Assembly (NCBI GenBank): GCA_029204045.2
Contig: CM055060.1
Span: 56,371,679-56,435,678 of the forward strand
Direction: 5' to 3'
DNA from: Tillandsia leiboldiana
Taxonomy: Eukaryota > Streptophyta > Magnoliopsida > Poales > Bromeliaceae
DNA length: 64,000 nt
This document shows, in pieces, positions 44,062 through 57,606 of the stretch; position 1 is the first letter of the stretch, and every line of letters begins with the position of its first letter. The notes beneath the pieces were generated by a model that saw nothing but the letters and a program-made list of their open reading frames with translations, did not search any database and had not been told where the DNA came from. A program made the translations under genes and the position numbers.

Positions 44062-47000
44062 ATGGCGATGTCGGCGGCGAACATCGGGATGATGGACGGC
44101 GCTTACTTCGTGGGGAGGAACGAGATCCTCTCATGGATCAACGCCACGCTGCAGATCAGCCTCGCCAAGGTCGAGGAGGTACCTCTCACTCCCCTTCGCC
44201 TCGATCCCCTAGGGTTTCGATGGATTCGAAAGCGTTTCTTTGTGCTCGGTCGCTCTCCGATCGAAATGCGTTCGAAAATGCTACGAAGAATCCGAGATTG
44301 AGGGGTTTATTTTTCTTAACAAAAAGAGTTTTTTTGGGGAAAAATCCAGTTGAATTGTGGGTTGTGAGATCGGATGTGTTTTTTGATCTGAAATAGGTGA
44401 TTATGGTTACTAATTTTGGAAGATTTGTTTGATTTCGATCTCTTTTTTACTTTTTATTATTATTATTATTATTATTTTTTGTAAGGCCGCATCAGGTGCC
44501 GTCCAATGCCAAATGATGGATATGGTTCATCCAGGAGTTGTACCGATGCACAAGGTTAAATTTCTTCGTTGTTCAAATTCCCCCCTCTTTCTCTTTTTTT
44601 TTTTTTTCTTGATCTTCTTCGGGGATGTTATTGATGCTCGTTTTTTTCTACCCCAGGTGAATTTCGACGCGAAGACGGAGTACGAGATGATTCAGAACTA
44701 CAAAGTTCTTCAAGATGTGTTCACCAGGTTGAAGATCGAGAAGGTATATTTAGTGTTAGTATGCTGTATTGTTTGTTTCCATGCGAAATGACGTGATAAT
44801 ATTTAGTTGAAAGGATGAGGCCCAAAATCACCAAACACGACATACGCGCTGGATATAACATTTGTTTTTCCCGGCTATTTGTGTTCTCGATCACTCGCAA
44901 TGTCTATGCTGATGGAGATAAGTAGATATGTAGATGAGTAGTTGGTTAGCTGACATTTGATCAAAAAGGACTAGCAATAACAGTAATAGCATTTTCCTCG
45001 CTTGCTTACCAATTTAATCTATTTATAATGCAAAGGGTGCCGTTGTATAGGAACTACAGGTTATTATAATTTTAGCGATATCAAGATAATGTATGCAAGT
45101 GATGAAGATGGAATTAGGATTAAGACTTTTAGTTGGATAATAGAGAATAGTTTTATAGTTAAGAATTCAACGTATATCAATGATAATTAAGTTGAAGTAA
45201 TAAGAACGAAGAAGCACTTGCGAAAAATAATTACCGACCAAAGAAATCCAACCTGTACTACTACGAGGGTAAGAAGTTTTTCCGGTGGTGAGGTGTGAAT
45301 TTTAGGATTGACGAGGACTTTTCAATATCTTTCTGTTTCCACAGCTGCGAGTTTCAGACTTATTTTGGCATGCATTGCTTATATAGCTTGACATCTTCCT
45401 ATGGAGGCTAATGTTTGATATTGCATTGTGAAGAGATGACTTTCGATAGTCGTAGCCCGCGACCTATGAATGTTGAGCATTAAGAAGGCTACTTTGATCT
45501 GTCCGGCTCGTTTCTTTATGATAAAGCTTTTACTTCCTGGTTTCTATCCTTGTCCTGGTGATTGTATAAGCAATTAAATAGAACTCCTGCAGCTGAAATG
45601 GGAATCTTACTTCTGCCTTGTAACTTCGTTGACTTACGCTTTATCTTTTGATACTGTCTGCTATTGTAGCACATCGAGGTCAACAAGCTTGTAAAAGGGC
45701 GTCCTCTGGACAACTTGGAGTTTCTACAATGGCTGAAACGCTACTGTGATTCTGTAAATGGAGGAATAATGAACGAGTATGTTCCTTCTGATTTTGTAAC
45801 AAACATACTACTTTTGATGCAATTGATAATTTAGAATTATTAGAATTATGCATAAATGATATTTCTCTTGTTTCAGGAACTACAATCCTGTGGAGAGAAG
45901 GTGCAAAGGAGGCAAAGAGCGGAACCTGAAAGCTTCTCACAAATCCTCCAAGTCACTGCAAGTTAATAGCTTATCAAGTCGCATTTCTGTAGATGGAGGT
46001 TGCATTAATTCTTCTGGTAATTTCATACTTGTTTAATATTAAGTAGTCTGCAACTGTTAAAAAGGGTGTCCACTGTTGAAGCTTCTGTTACTCATCTTTC
46101 CTCTCAACTTGCTTTAGGCTTTTTCCCAACCCAAACACTTAATGGCCAAAATGAAATGTTCTTCTCCTTAATAATTGATACAGGTCCCAAACAAGGAAAG
46201 ATTTCCATGGAAGAAAATTCTGCGCAGATTCTTGAACTGACAGAGAAGGTGGCCATTATGTAACTCTCACTGCTATTAGCATGATAATATATTCCTTTCC
46301 TTCTTCCAGTTGGCAACACCAAAGTGGTTTTGTTTCTCTTTGATTTAACAATTTTATTGTTTCTAATGTTTTCTGATGCTGTGGGTGATAATACCAAACT
46401 ATTAATGTCGTTGGGTGAATATATCAAATTATACTTGAAACTACAAGTTTTGGCTTTCCCACCCCCCCAAAAAATGAAAAAATAAAACAGGAACAAAAAA
46501 ATGAATCCACAGTTATTGTGGCTACATTAATTGAACTGATCAGAATGAACACTCTGTTGCTTCTCTCTATTCATGTTTTTCTTTCCTACAAGATTTGCTG
46601 CAACAACTTGGGGTTTGGAATTTGTATCTTTCAGAACAGAATCATACACTTGCAGATCAAGCTTGTAACTTGTAGATGTAAGTATTGAGTTCCCAAAATC
46701 ATTAATCTATAAAATCAAACATAATTATGGCTTCTTACAACATAGGATTTTTCTGGCTTTTTCCCCTTCTTTGCCAGCTTTACTTATCTTGGCAATCATT
46801 TTGAAGTTTGAACATCATATAGTTTTGTAGTTTGATCTCCTTGTAATTATGTACCTTCTGAAGAGTAACCTGTTAACATGAAATTCTTTCTAAACTTGGA
46901 AATTCTTTGATCTGAATGCAGGTTGCAGATCTAAAACTTTCTGTTGATAATATGGAGAAAGAAAGAGACTTTTATTTTGCAAAACTGCGGGATATTGAGA

Positions 47001-47825
47001 TACTCTGCCAAAGGCCTGAATTGGAGCATCTACCGGTAAAATAAAACTTGTTCATCTATTCATATGAGCAAATTTTCTGCTCTCTGACCACACATCTTAT
47101 GGCCTTAGCATAATGATTAATGGCAAATATAGCGAAATAAAACTTGTTCACCTATCTTTTGCTCCTAATATTATCTGAGACGTTCTGAATTCTTGAACCA
47201 ATTCACATTTGAATCAAAATCAAGTAGTACATTTTAACTTTGTTATCTATTACTTAGCAACTAAACCTTCTACTAGGTATCAGTATTCAGGACGCAGCTA
47301 GCACATCTTTCTGGAAGTTTGCTAACTGTTTCTGTCCTGCAAACAGAATTTTTACTTTTAGAACCTGTAGTCATTCTAGTTTTAGCAGATCATGGAGTTC
47401 AGGATGTTAATTTCCATTGTTGATTGGCGAGCCGGAAGGTTAACCGTGATATTTTAGTTAATTTAATCTTTGTGCTGATACTTTTGATTTATGCATGCCA
47501 ACAAAGTGTTCTACTCTGAATGGCGAATCCAAAATAGCAGAGGAGAATTGAGATGAAACGAGATATAGTTTGATGAAATTTACGGTCACTATTGTTCATT
47601 AACTGCTTCTGTTATTTCCTTTATACATTTCCATACGTCTTGTTAGTTAACATTTGCTAACATGATTTTTTGAGGGCAAACTGAACACTGGCCAATTATA
47701 TTTGATAGATGACTAAAGCAATCCGGAAGATTCTGTATGCTGCTGATGTGAAAGACTCCCCTCTACCTGAAGCTTGCGAAATTATTAGCAGATCGCCAGG
47801 CTTATTTCCGGAAGAGACGGAGTGA
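44062..47825 (+). CDS. EB1C: EB1 family microtubule plus-end protein, EB1C-like
   Basis: 271 aa from eight exons: 44062-44178, 44486-44554, 44657-44743, 45670-45776, 45877-46016, 46184-46248, 46922-47035 and 47709-47825; all joints keep phase with GT-AG sites. The calponin-homology domain spans about residues 14-115 (GAYFVGRNEILSWINATLQI, QCQMMDMVHPGVVPMHKVNF, LVKGRPLDNLEFLQWLKRYC). A basic linker follows (about 130-165). The coiled coil and EB1 homology motif are at about 185-245, with the hallmark RDFYFAKLRDIEILCQ. The CH domain binds growing microtubule ends and the EB motif dimerises and recruits SxIP partners. There is no C-terminal EEY/F; the protein ends GLFPEETE. Lack of that tail is typical of the EB1C branch, a mitotic and nuclear form, but this tail is shorter than in Arabidopsis EB1C, and a different last exon cannot be ruled out. 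Confidence 0.92.
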
Positions 47826-49327
47826 ACACCGCATCACAGGCTTAGCCTCAGCTCCGTGCCTATGACTTGTGCTTCCCGAACTTCGCTTCTTGAGAGCGAT
47901 TCCCCGATTTAGTAATGCTAAGCACTAACAATTAGGAGAAATAACTAAAAGCTGGGTTATGGCAGACCTTGATCTTCTATGATTTATTTACCTGCTGCTG
48001 CTTTGGGAAGAAGTGAGGTTATTCAGCCATTCGCAGGAGTTTCTATGTTCTCTGTTTTGCACCAACCAAAGTTGTAATGCTGGTCAGGGAGGAGATTATA
48101 ATTTGCATGATGGTTGAATTTATGAAAGCCTCTGCTCCCTTTATATAAGGGAAAAAGTGTGGTCTTTTCCGATCCTGATGTCTGGAGCCAAATGAGCTTT
48201 TCTAGTTAAAATTTTATCCCTCCTTTTCTCGTTCTGTTTCCTTTTATTTCTTTAATTGGATTTTCAAGTCTACCGCTTTCCAAGAGAGCGACACTCGTTT
48301 GGCTGCAAGAATTTTACACGAAATTGTTGTCATGAAGCAGAGATGAAGATGGAAATCTGTAAACTTAGGAGAAATTTATGGCAGAATATATCATCCATTA
48401 AAACTTGTCCAACTCTAAAGCTTGAATTTTATGTAAAATGTAAAAAATTAAATATATTGGATCTCATTGTTTGCAATAACAGCAGAGTTGAAGGGGGTGG
48501 GGGGAGTTCATGGGCAGATTTCATCTAACCATAGTAGGGCCGAGGGTTGAAAGCTCGTAGGCAAATTTCATTAACCCAACAACAGTATACATTGAAGAGA
48601 ACAGGGAGGAGTGAGAGATCGGATGAGAGAGAGAGAGATGTACGAGCGAAGTGCCGGTTCACTCCGAAAACAAACGTAGCTGAGGAGTGAGAGATCGGAT
48701 GAGAGAGAGAGAGATGTACGAGCGAAGTGCCGGTTCACTCCGAAAACAAACGTAAGCTACAGCTTGAGTATTACATGAGCACGATGATTAAAGATCAGAG
48801 ACCAGCACTGCTAATAACACCTGAATAAGATTAGAAACATTTTCCATTATATATACAGATGAAATTGGACGAAAACACCGGCGACTGCAAATGCCGCCAT
48901 AAGCTGCCGACGTTACCCACAAAAACAGGTTCTTTTCTCTGAAACATGTCGATTCAACCAATTCTAGTACAAAAGGCTTGCGACGTAAGAGAGAAAATAA
49001 TGTGTTAAAAAAATATATATATCATGTGAATTATCACTGTAAAATAGGATTGATGCTAGCAAAGCGATACAGCATATAGAGAAAAGAGCTTGTGCGCCAG
49101 TGATTCATTAAGAATTTAAAAGCGCAAACAAGCAGCGGAGGTTTCAATCTCGCTAGGTTTCTGTGCATAGCTCTCTCCTTGTTCGTGTGCAGAAGTGAAT
49201 TCAGCAGATCTAGTTAAAGAGGGTTTGTGTGGCATCCACCAGCAGTGAGAGAATTTACATTTACCGGTGGAGGCCGCTGCCGTGTACATTAGTTGGGGGG
49301 GGTTGTCAATCGATGTTGTCTCTCCGG
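47826..49327. other. Convergent 3' regions of EB1 (+) and PRAF (-)
   Basis: About 1.5 kb between the two stop codons, holding both 3' UTRs. It includes the 76-bp tandem duplication at 48606-48755 and no supported coding exon. Confidence 0.6.
48606..48755. repeat. 76-bp exact tandem duplication
   Basis: The unit starting GAGGAGTGAGAGATCGGATG and running through CGGTTCACTCCGAAAACAAA is present twice, at 48606-48681 and 48682-48755. No mismatch was seen over 74 bases. It lies between convergent genes and may be in the distal 3' UTR of the PRAF gene. Confidence 0.92.
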
Positions 49328-52300
49328 TCAGACAGTTGCCGAGTCAGTTTTGGGGCTTTCTCCAGTCAGGATAGTGTACTTCTCCTTGAGCCTCGATCTA
49401 TTTTCGGCCCACCAATTTTCTGCTTGCTGTTCGCTGAACAGTCTACGACTGGAGATCAATTACAACATTAACTTATCAAGAATATACATAAGGGCAAAGA
49501 AATATAACCTACAAATGTTAACAATTACCAGCAACATTATACATTGTTATTTTGCTAGAAGACAAGTTTGATGCATAGGTGCATGCGACCCAATATATCA
49601 TATTATCTTCTATTCATGGAGGTAGTAATGGTTCCAAATTGTTCAAAACTCATCTACTTTAATACTTGAGACAAGCTTTTCAGCAGCTATAGTAAATAAT
49701 GAGGTGTAGTGCTTATTTGTTTATTTACATATTCATCAGCCAAATATATCTAAATATGCAGTACTGAATAAGGTATGGACAAGTAAACAATGTAAGAAGC
49801 TAACGATGCTTCATTATGCACTTAGACTACTAGTCCAGGATCCTTTAGCTGTAGCGATTCTAAAGCAGTATAGAATTTAAGTCAGATGGATGGAAGTGAT
49901 TGAGTGAAATATTATAGAATAAGTATGTGTTTCTTAAACAACGCAAGCTTGAGAGAAATAGTTTTAGGGACCATTTCAGCAGAAGAAATGCCAAAAATAT
50001 TGAACCAACATATATATGAGAAGAGAGAAGAGAACCCACACCTAAAGCGAACTCGCTTGAGATACTTATCACCTCCAGGTGAGGAGGCTACGGTGACGTA
50101 AACTCCTGATTCAATCTGCTCAACCTGCTCACCCTCTGTTGAAATCCTGTTCCCATTGCAAGGCAAATGAGTACCTGACTCACCATTTGAATCGGGTAAC
50201 TCAGGTACAGACGAATTGTTGTTCTCACAGGAATGATGTCCTAATGGATCAGATGCATGACTAGAAACAATATTGCCGATCATGAGCCTGTCGGGTACTT
50301 TATCGGCCATACCTTTAAGCTGATAAATGTAAAGAAATATAAGTCCAGTTGCCAAAGCTTTAAGTCCAATAACTAACATTTGTAGGTACAAGAAAATGCC
50401 AAATTTGAGAATGTACGACACCTGTGCAGTAAGAGACTTGATTACTTCCTTAGCTGCCTTGCACTTCGCAGTTTCTTCACCTGCTATTGCTGTAGCCTCC
50501 TTCAAGTGTTTTGAAGTTTTAGACAGCTCTGCTTCAAGAAGCTCAGATTTACGTGTTAGATCCTCCACCTACAAATAGAATTCCATCACCGAAACTGGTC
50601 AGACATCACATAGCATTGACATATGGCATCATACTGCACCAAAAGAATTATGTAAGTTGAAAACTGAACACAAAGTTACCAAGAAAATTAATAGCTGAGT
50701 TTGTGATATGATGCTTGCTTAAGCAATAACTTAAAAAATTTTAAGAGAAAACAACATATTTTAGTCAGTTAAGAGTTACTACAGATATGAACGTTGTGTG
50801 CTTCAAGGATGGAAAAGCAGCATCCAGTGATGATAGGACTATTAAAAGTCTACAGTATACTCATATCATGATACAGTTACCTCTAATCGTAATCTAGCAA
50901 CTTCTCGGCTTAGATCCTGATCTGCTTGCTTTGAGTCATCCACGTAAGTTTCAGGAGAGGTGAGACCGCTTATAGTAGCCGCATTTGTTTGAAGAGGTGG
51001 GCTTGGCCTAAATGGCACCGGTGATGTTGAACGAGAACCTGCTCTTGAAGTTGGAACAGAAGCAGAGAATATCTTCTTAGAAGATGCATACGGAATGTTT
51101 AAAGAGTTTGATGAGTTAAAATTTCTCCATTGATTCAAGATTGGGGGAAGTCGACTGTTATTCTGCCTTAGTTGCCTGCTTTCACCTTTAAAGGAATCGA
51201 CTGAAGACAGCCTAGAGAATTGTCCCTGCACTCTTGGATCTAAAACATCTTTCTCAGCCTGTTCACCTGGCTGCTGATTCGCGCTTCCATTTTGAAGCTT
51301 TGGGATTCGAGGAGCTATTCCGTCCCCAATGATCTTCTTAAGCTTTGTATAGCATTCGTCACAAACACGATATGGTTTATGTACATTTGGTGCCAGAGAA
51401 GCTTTTACTGACTTCCTACTGCTGCATGCTTTGCAAAAGACTAAACCACAGTTATAACAGTTATGGCGCTTTCTTCTAAAACCAAATGGGAGGCGACAAC
51501 CAGAGCATACGGATTGATCAGCACCAGATACCCACTTGTGAAGACAGATAACTGCAGTGAAGTTTGATCCACATAAAACACTCTTTACCTGCTTATCTTT
51601 CAAAGCTTCAACAAGTGTTGGGGTATTACGGTCATCATTGTCGCCATGTCCCAACCGACCATTCGCCCCCTTACCCCATGTATAGACTTCAGTTTTAGAA
51701 GTCAAAACTGCAGAATGATAAGCCCCACATGCAATCTCCTCCACAAAACTGTTGGAAATCTTTCCTTGAACACAAGTGGGAAGCTTCCCATCAACCTCTG
51801 GATTTCCAAGCTGCCCAAAGACATTGCTACCCATCATATATACATGCCCAGAAGTTGACAAAGCCATAGTTACATCATGCCCACAAGCTACCTGGCAAAA
51901 GCTCGGCTCAGAAAGTGATGCTACACAAGCTGGAACTAATCTAGGCTGTCTATCACCATGACCAAGTCGACCTTTATCCCCATCACCCCATGTAAATAGT
52001 TTGCCTGATGAAGCACCAGAATCAGATTGATCATTAATTTCCACAATAGCAGCAGTGTGCCAAACACCACAAGCTGCTCGCACTGTTCGCAATCCCTTCA
52101 AAGCTTCGACCTCTCTCGGTATGTTCATGTTCCTCTGATCTCCGTGGCCCAAAGCACCAAATGTGCCATCGCCAAATGTGAATAGCTGACCTGCGGATGT
52201 AACTACAGCGGTATGCCAGGGCCCACAAGATACAGATGAGACATGCAAACCTTCAAGTTGGCCACACACCTTTTTAGGAATCCAGTGACTAGTCTCATTT

Positions 52301-55300
52301 CCATGGCCAAGAAAGCCAGAGTGAACACCATCACCCCAAGTGTAGAGCTCACCAGATAGAGTCACGGCACACGTATGGTACTCTCCACATGCCACGAGTT
52401 CAATGTTCATTCCACTCAAAGCATCGATAAGCTTAGGTTGGGCCACATCAGAATCCATTCCATGCCCTAGCCGACCGCCAGACTCTTCGCCCCAACTGAA
52501 GACCTCCCCTTGTTTTGTAACTAAAACAGCATGCTGAGTCCCACAAGCTATATTGTGTACATCCAGCACTACAGTTGATTCCAGTGCTTTTGGCAAAGGA
52601 GCATCGATGTTAGAGGTTGGACTTCCCACTCTATGTAAACCGCCACCTAGTAAGCCATCACCTACCCCTTCACCCCAAATGAAAACATCACCTAATGCGT
52701 CAAAATCTTCGTGACCTGATCCATGGCTGGAGGAGCTTACAGCACTAGATAAGCTAACCCTAATATTATCAACTGCAGAGCCATGCGCATTTGAAATATC
52801 AGCACCTCCAGATGAGAATGAGTTGATGGAATTACTCACAGCATCAGAATTAAGGGAGCCTTTGGATGTTGAAGTGTATAGTATCACATCGGAGAATACC
52901 TTTCCAAACGTACTGATAGGATGTGTTTCATATTGAGCATGTATATCCTCAGAATCCTAGAAAGTTTAAAGCAAAGGATCTAAATTATAGCAAAGTAGCT
53001 ATAAAATAATGGTATGTGGCAAAAGTTTGAAAATTTCAAGGCGCATCACATATTTTCCGAACCTTGTTCAAGGAATCAGCACCACCAAAGGGTGAGGTCA
53101 GTGGAGAATTTTTCCGAGTAACTGTGCTTGAGCTATCAGATGAACTTCTGTCACTTTTTGATTCTATTCTCCAGTTTCGACAATTCGCACGTGAAATTAA
53201 TGCCTTCAAACCAACAAACCACACTTCCGCTTCATCCTTGTCTTTGCATATCTGTTACATTTTTATCCAGTTAGAACACTGTATTCTCCAGATATTATTA
53301 TAACCAGACAAGCACACAATACAACACGTAAAGGTTTCTCATACTAAAGATAAGATTTGAAAGAAATGATGACAAAAGAAATGCAAGGCTAGTATTACAG
53401 TAAAATATGATTTGTGAGGGATAGTAACAAGAGGCAACCACTCACCAGATCTAATGATCTGTCACTGTATATAAGAGAAAATGACTGGTATTCTTTATCA
53501 GGCCGTGGATAACGCTGAAATATTGCCTGGCAAGAGAGTGAAGAACAAAAAATCGTCAACATATTGCATTCAATATCTTTCATTCTCTCTCTTTTTGTCT
53601 GGTTTTGAGGAAGAATATCTTTCATGTTATATGACAAACTAGTTGAAAGAACTAGGAAATCAACTGAAGATTGTTAATCATTCAACAATCAATTACATAG
53701 ACGAATCTTGTTTCACTAGATGATTGATAAGCACTATGAACGTTGCAATAGCCCTAGTGCCAAGCGAAGATGCTAATCAAAGAAGTTTGGTACAAAGAGG
53801 ACAACATTTTCACATTTAAGAAAAAGGTGCTTTCCAACGAGTGAAAATGAAATGAAAGCCAAAAGATTATGGAACTTACAGTACGCTGTCCAGGTATTAT
53901 TTTTGAAACCTGTTTGAGTCTTAGCTGTTTCTCATCTTTTCCAGAATACCAGATCAATACAGACTCGTCCTGGAATTTAAGAAGGAAGAACTGATTAAAA
54001 TATGAATACAAAAATGGATCAGCAATGTCACTGCATTATAATGATGAAAGCAGCAATAAACCTTTTAGCAGATGTAATATAGAGCGAAAGAACACAGAGG
54101 AGAAAAAAAAAGCAAGTATAAATGATTATACAAGGAAGGGACAGCACTCCAAATGTTGAAGCTTACGAAAACTTACATTAGAGAGCCTAAATGGACAAAA
54201 TTTTGGCTTTCCTCTGCGTCCATACTTCAGCAGATATGCCCCTTTCTTCAAGGCTGTAATGGCCTGAGCACCCAGAATATAGATTGTGTTATTCGACCTT
54301 TACGTGGTACAAAATTTCATACTAGCATTATTTTAAGTCTGCAAATGCCCTATATCTTGGAAATTTGACATTAGCATAATAGTATATTGTTGTTGGCTGT
54401 TAAACTAAAGAGAAATATACCAAGTCGGATGGATACAACGCCACTATACTTAAAGATGCACATTTAATTCTAACAAAATAATTGCTACTTGAATAAGTTC
54501 AGCATAAGAAAATGAAAACTGAACTACTAGAAGCTAATTAAACAGATTAAAGCAAAAAGAAATCACAATAGAGTATACCTGGTGTGCGTAACATATAAAA
54601 CTGACCAATATTTAAAATATTATAGGTAGATACCAAATCAAAAGTAATTAAAATACTAACAGGTAAGCTCTAAGTCTTAAATATTTTGGATTTGCTGTCA
54701 AATCAAAAATGGATGCTGGATGCCGTATTTAAGCCCAAGACTGCCAACTGCATGGCTTGTTATATTTTGTCGTGAGGTACAATGAGAGGATGAGGAAATT
54801 TTTTATACCATGTGAGTTTCAAACAATCCAAAATGACAAAACAAAATATAACAATTTCATGATCACTATTGGCACCCTACTGTTTGTTGCTTGAATAAGT
54901 AATGATACGTACAAAACCATTTAAGAAGTATGTAAAACATATGTAGAGATGAACATAGGAAAAATCTTTTGAGTCCACTTTCCATTTTTCACAATGATTG
55001 GACAATGCAATCTATACTCATAAGTCATAAGTAACAAGTGAAGAAGCACAAGGAGCTTAAACAGTTAGATATATGTCACATTGATAAAGGCATGTGAGAA
55101 AAATGTCAAAAATTACCCCTGACAGATCTAACAAAATGAGAATTAAGCACTTATTTTACTGTAACAAACAATTTGAGCTGAATGTGTCTGTAACGATCAA
55201 GAATGTTTCCAATATCCCTATGCCTAAAATACCTATATATTTATTTATGCCACATTTCCTTTTTAATTAGTAGTACTTTTTCTAATCCTCCATCATACAC

Positions 55301-55625
55301 AGGGAGCAGCTCTTGTTACATGTAGGGATCTTTGCGAGAGAAGTTCTGCTGTAGAATCAACCTGTTGCATTTTTAATGCTGTCTTAACAATGAGTCAACC
55401 GTGGATTACTCCATGGCTTGCAAAGCATAGAGGAATTACATTGATTGAAGCAAGACAGCATGATACACTCAAAGTAAATGCCATCTAAATTAGAGGTTGG
55501 AATCACATAGAACCAGTTGTATTTAATGATATTTATCAAAAAGAGAGAGGAACTAAAAGGTTTTTGTAGCTTTGTACCTGCTCTATGTCCCTCTCAATGG
55601 GACCGGTCCTCAAAGGATCAGCCAT
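49328..55625 (-). CDS. PRAF-type protein: PH, RCC1 repeats, FYVE finger, BRX domain
   Basis: 1036 aa from nine coding exons (high to low coordinate): 55625-55578, 54263-54177, 53969-53880, 53526-53446, 53251-53063, 52956-50881, 50568-50422, 50319-50042 and 49442-49328; all phases agree. Start MADPLRTGPIERDIEQ. The PH domain spans about residues 17-130 (LKKGAYLLKYGRRGKPKFCP, ESVLIWYSGKDEKQL, EAEVWFVGLKALI). Seven RCC1 repeats follow at about 252-640 (GGRLGHG, GFLGHG, GALGHG, GRLGHG motifs). A FYVE finger lies at about 648-710 (CSGCRLPFGF, RRKRHNCYNCG, CDECY). Next come a serine-rich linker, a coiled coil (about 835-905), and a C-terminal BRX domain split over the last two exons (GVYVTVASSPGG and AENWWAENRSRLKEKY). 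The PH and FYVE domains bind phosphoinositides; RCC1 repeats may act as an exchange factor or scaffold; BRX domains mediate protein and polarity contacts. The length matches the family. Confidence 0.93.
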
Positions 55626-56480
55626 CCAGCTCTCAAATTCAGGTTCTGCATCCGTGAAGAGCCAAACTCATCTGAACAGGAGAAATAATGTGTCCCACTT
55701 GGATGAAATCGTTGATCCCGCCCCATAAAATATATTACATAACAACCTACTTTCCGGATAATTGAACTCCAGATGTTTCCATTTATCTCATTACAGCACG
55801 AGAAAAGCCAAGATGGATGAATTCTTCGAACCAGAAACCCTAATGCCCGAAATCAACAGATCAAGCCATAATTTCTGTCGAACTTAATCTCTCAAAGGTG
55901 GAAAGCCCTTCAAATCACCAAAATCAAGCATAGAAACCAAATGCCGCCACCTTTAACCCCAGAATCGCGTAAGGAAGCAGCATGCGATCAATCCAAACGG
56001 TAAATCTCACCCGCAGCTCCTTCCGCAGCAAAAATTTCTCAACGGAAACGAAATATCAGCTACGCGAAACGACTACGGAGCTCCAAAACAGCTTAAATCC
56101 ATCAACGAAAACCCCATACCCTCGAAATCGCATCAGAACCTCCAAAATGATGAAGAGGAGCTCAAATCCGAACCTGTAATCGCCTCCGGAGAGCTAAAAC
56201 CTCGAGGAATCGGCAATGCCGGATGGGCGAGGACCCTGACCACAAGAAACAGCTGCGGATGCCCTAATTCGCGGCCAACGCGCACGAGACAGGGGTCATT
56301 CGACTGGCAGAGCGAGGAGAAGCGATCGCGCTCGTCCTCGCGCGGCAATGGCGGGCGTGGAGGGTCGGAGGATATCGTGAGCTTCCGCCGCGGGTAGCGG
56401 GGACGATCAGATCGAAGAGGAGGGGAATGGGGGAGGAGAAAAGGAGCTAATATTAGCGCAAATTTTTACGAATCCCCGGG
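55626..56480 (-). promoter_or_regulatory. PRAF 5' UTR, leader intron and promoter
   Basis: A probable noncoding first exon ends at about 56173 (minus strand ATTACAG/GTTCGG donor), with a leader intron to about 55646 (GGATGCAG acceptor). If the intron is retained, the upstream ATG at about 55653 would open a short frame that overlaps the true start out of frame. The region above 56180 is GC-rich and lacks TA tracts, as expected for a broad promoter. The open frame at 55982-56179 on the plus strand has no domain. Confidence 0.45.
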
Positions 56481-57003
56481 CCTCGCCGATGGGCTAACGT
56501 GCGCCTCTCTGCGTACAATGTCTTTCTCCCTCTCTCTCTCTCTCTCAGCTTTTGCTTACGCCCTCCGCTGCTGCGTTGCGCCTCGCAACGTCACACGTCA
56601 GCAATTGAACCGGGTCGACGAAAAATAGTATGGATCAACAACTTACCCAATAAACGCATAAACCCGATACAAAATTGTAATTATTATTTTTTTTTATTTA
56701 GACGATAATTACGGAGGTGCGCACTAAGATTCTTTCTTAGGGGGCTCATTAGTGGTATTAATTTGAGTTTTTTTGCTTAATCTTTTCAGACTTAACTACG
56801 CAAATGTTTAGTTTGGAATTCAAAACATTCTTTTTCCACTAATAATAAAGATAGAGATGTATAATAAACAAATTTTTAGACTTTTAAAAATAAAGGTCTA
56901 ATTTAAAATTTTTGATTGTGCGATTCTGACATAATTAGTGGGTTAGTTAGGATTAGGTACCTGCTAGAAGAACGATTCAAGTCCTTATTTTCAGTAACAA
57001 AGT
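56481..57003. other. Intergenic DNA, no gene seen
   Basis: Includes a CT-rich run near 56525-56547 that could be promoter sequence of the minus-strand PRAF gene. No supported exon. Confidence 0.4.
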
Positions 57004-57268
57004 AGGGGGTGAACGAGCGGATCTGCTCGTATTCGGCTCGTTTATTGGTTCGTTTATATATCGAGCTCGTTTAGATATTGAACTGAAAAATTCATTTACT
57101 AACGAACCGAACACGAGTTGGCTCTTAAATTTTTATTCTCGCTATTAAGTGTAAAATTGGAAAAAAAAATAAAAAATAAAAATTTTAATTTAATAATTAA
57201 AATTTATAAAAAAATATTTTTTTTATATTATATTAGTCTAAAATTTAAATAGTAAAATTTATAGAAAC

Positions 57269-57338
<70 letters not shown>

Positions 57339-57537
57339 GAGCTGAACAAGAGCGAGTTGATCCCAACTCGTGTTCGGCTCGTTTAGTAAATAAGCTGAAA
57401 AATTCGACTCGTATTTGGCTCATTTACTAAATAAGTTGAAAAAATTCGGCTCGTTTACTAAACGAGTGATTCGATCTCGAGCTCATTTCGAGTTGAACAC
57501 GAGCTGATTCGCGAATAGCAAGCTAGATTGCCACGTC
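57004..57537. mobile_element. Family F inverted-repeat element, copy 2
   Basis: Opposite orientation to copy 1 at 2285-3054. Flanks are built from CGTGTTCGGCTCGTTTA and its complement; the core shares TTAAGTGTAAAATTGG and the ATAGTAAAATTTATAG segment beside a (TA)n tract (57271-57336). The right end read inversely starts AGACGTGGCAATCTAGCTTG, matching AGGGGTGGCAATCCAGCTTA of copy 1. There is no nested MITE here, so this copy shows the uninterrupted element. Confidence 0.7.
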
Positions 57538-57570
57538 TATAACAAAGTAGTATTTTCTTCTCAAAAAATA

Positions 57571-57606
<36 letters not shown>

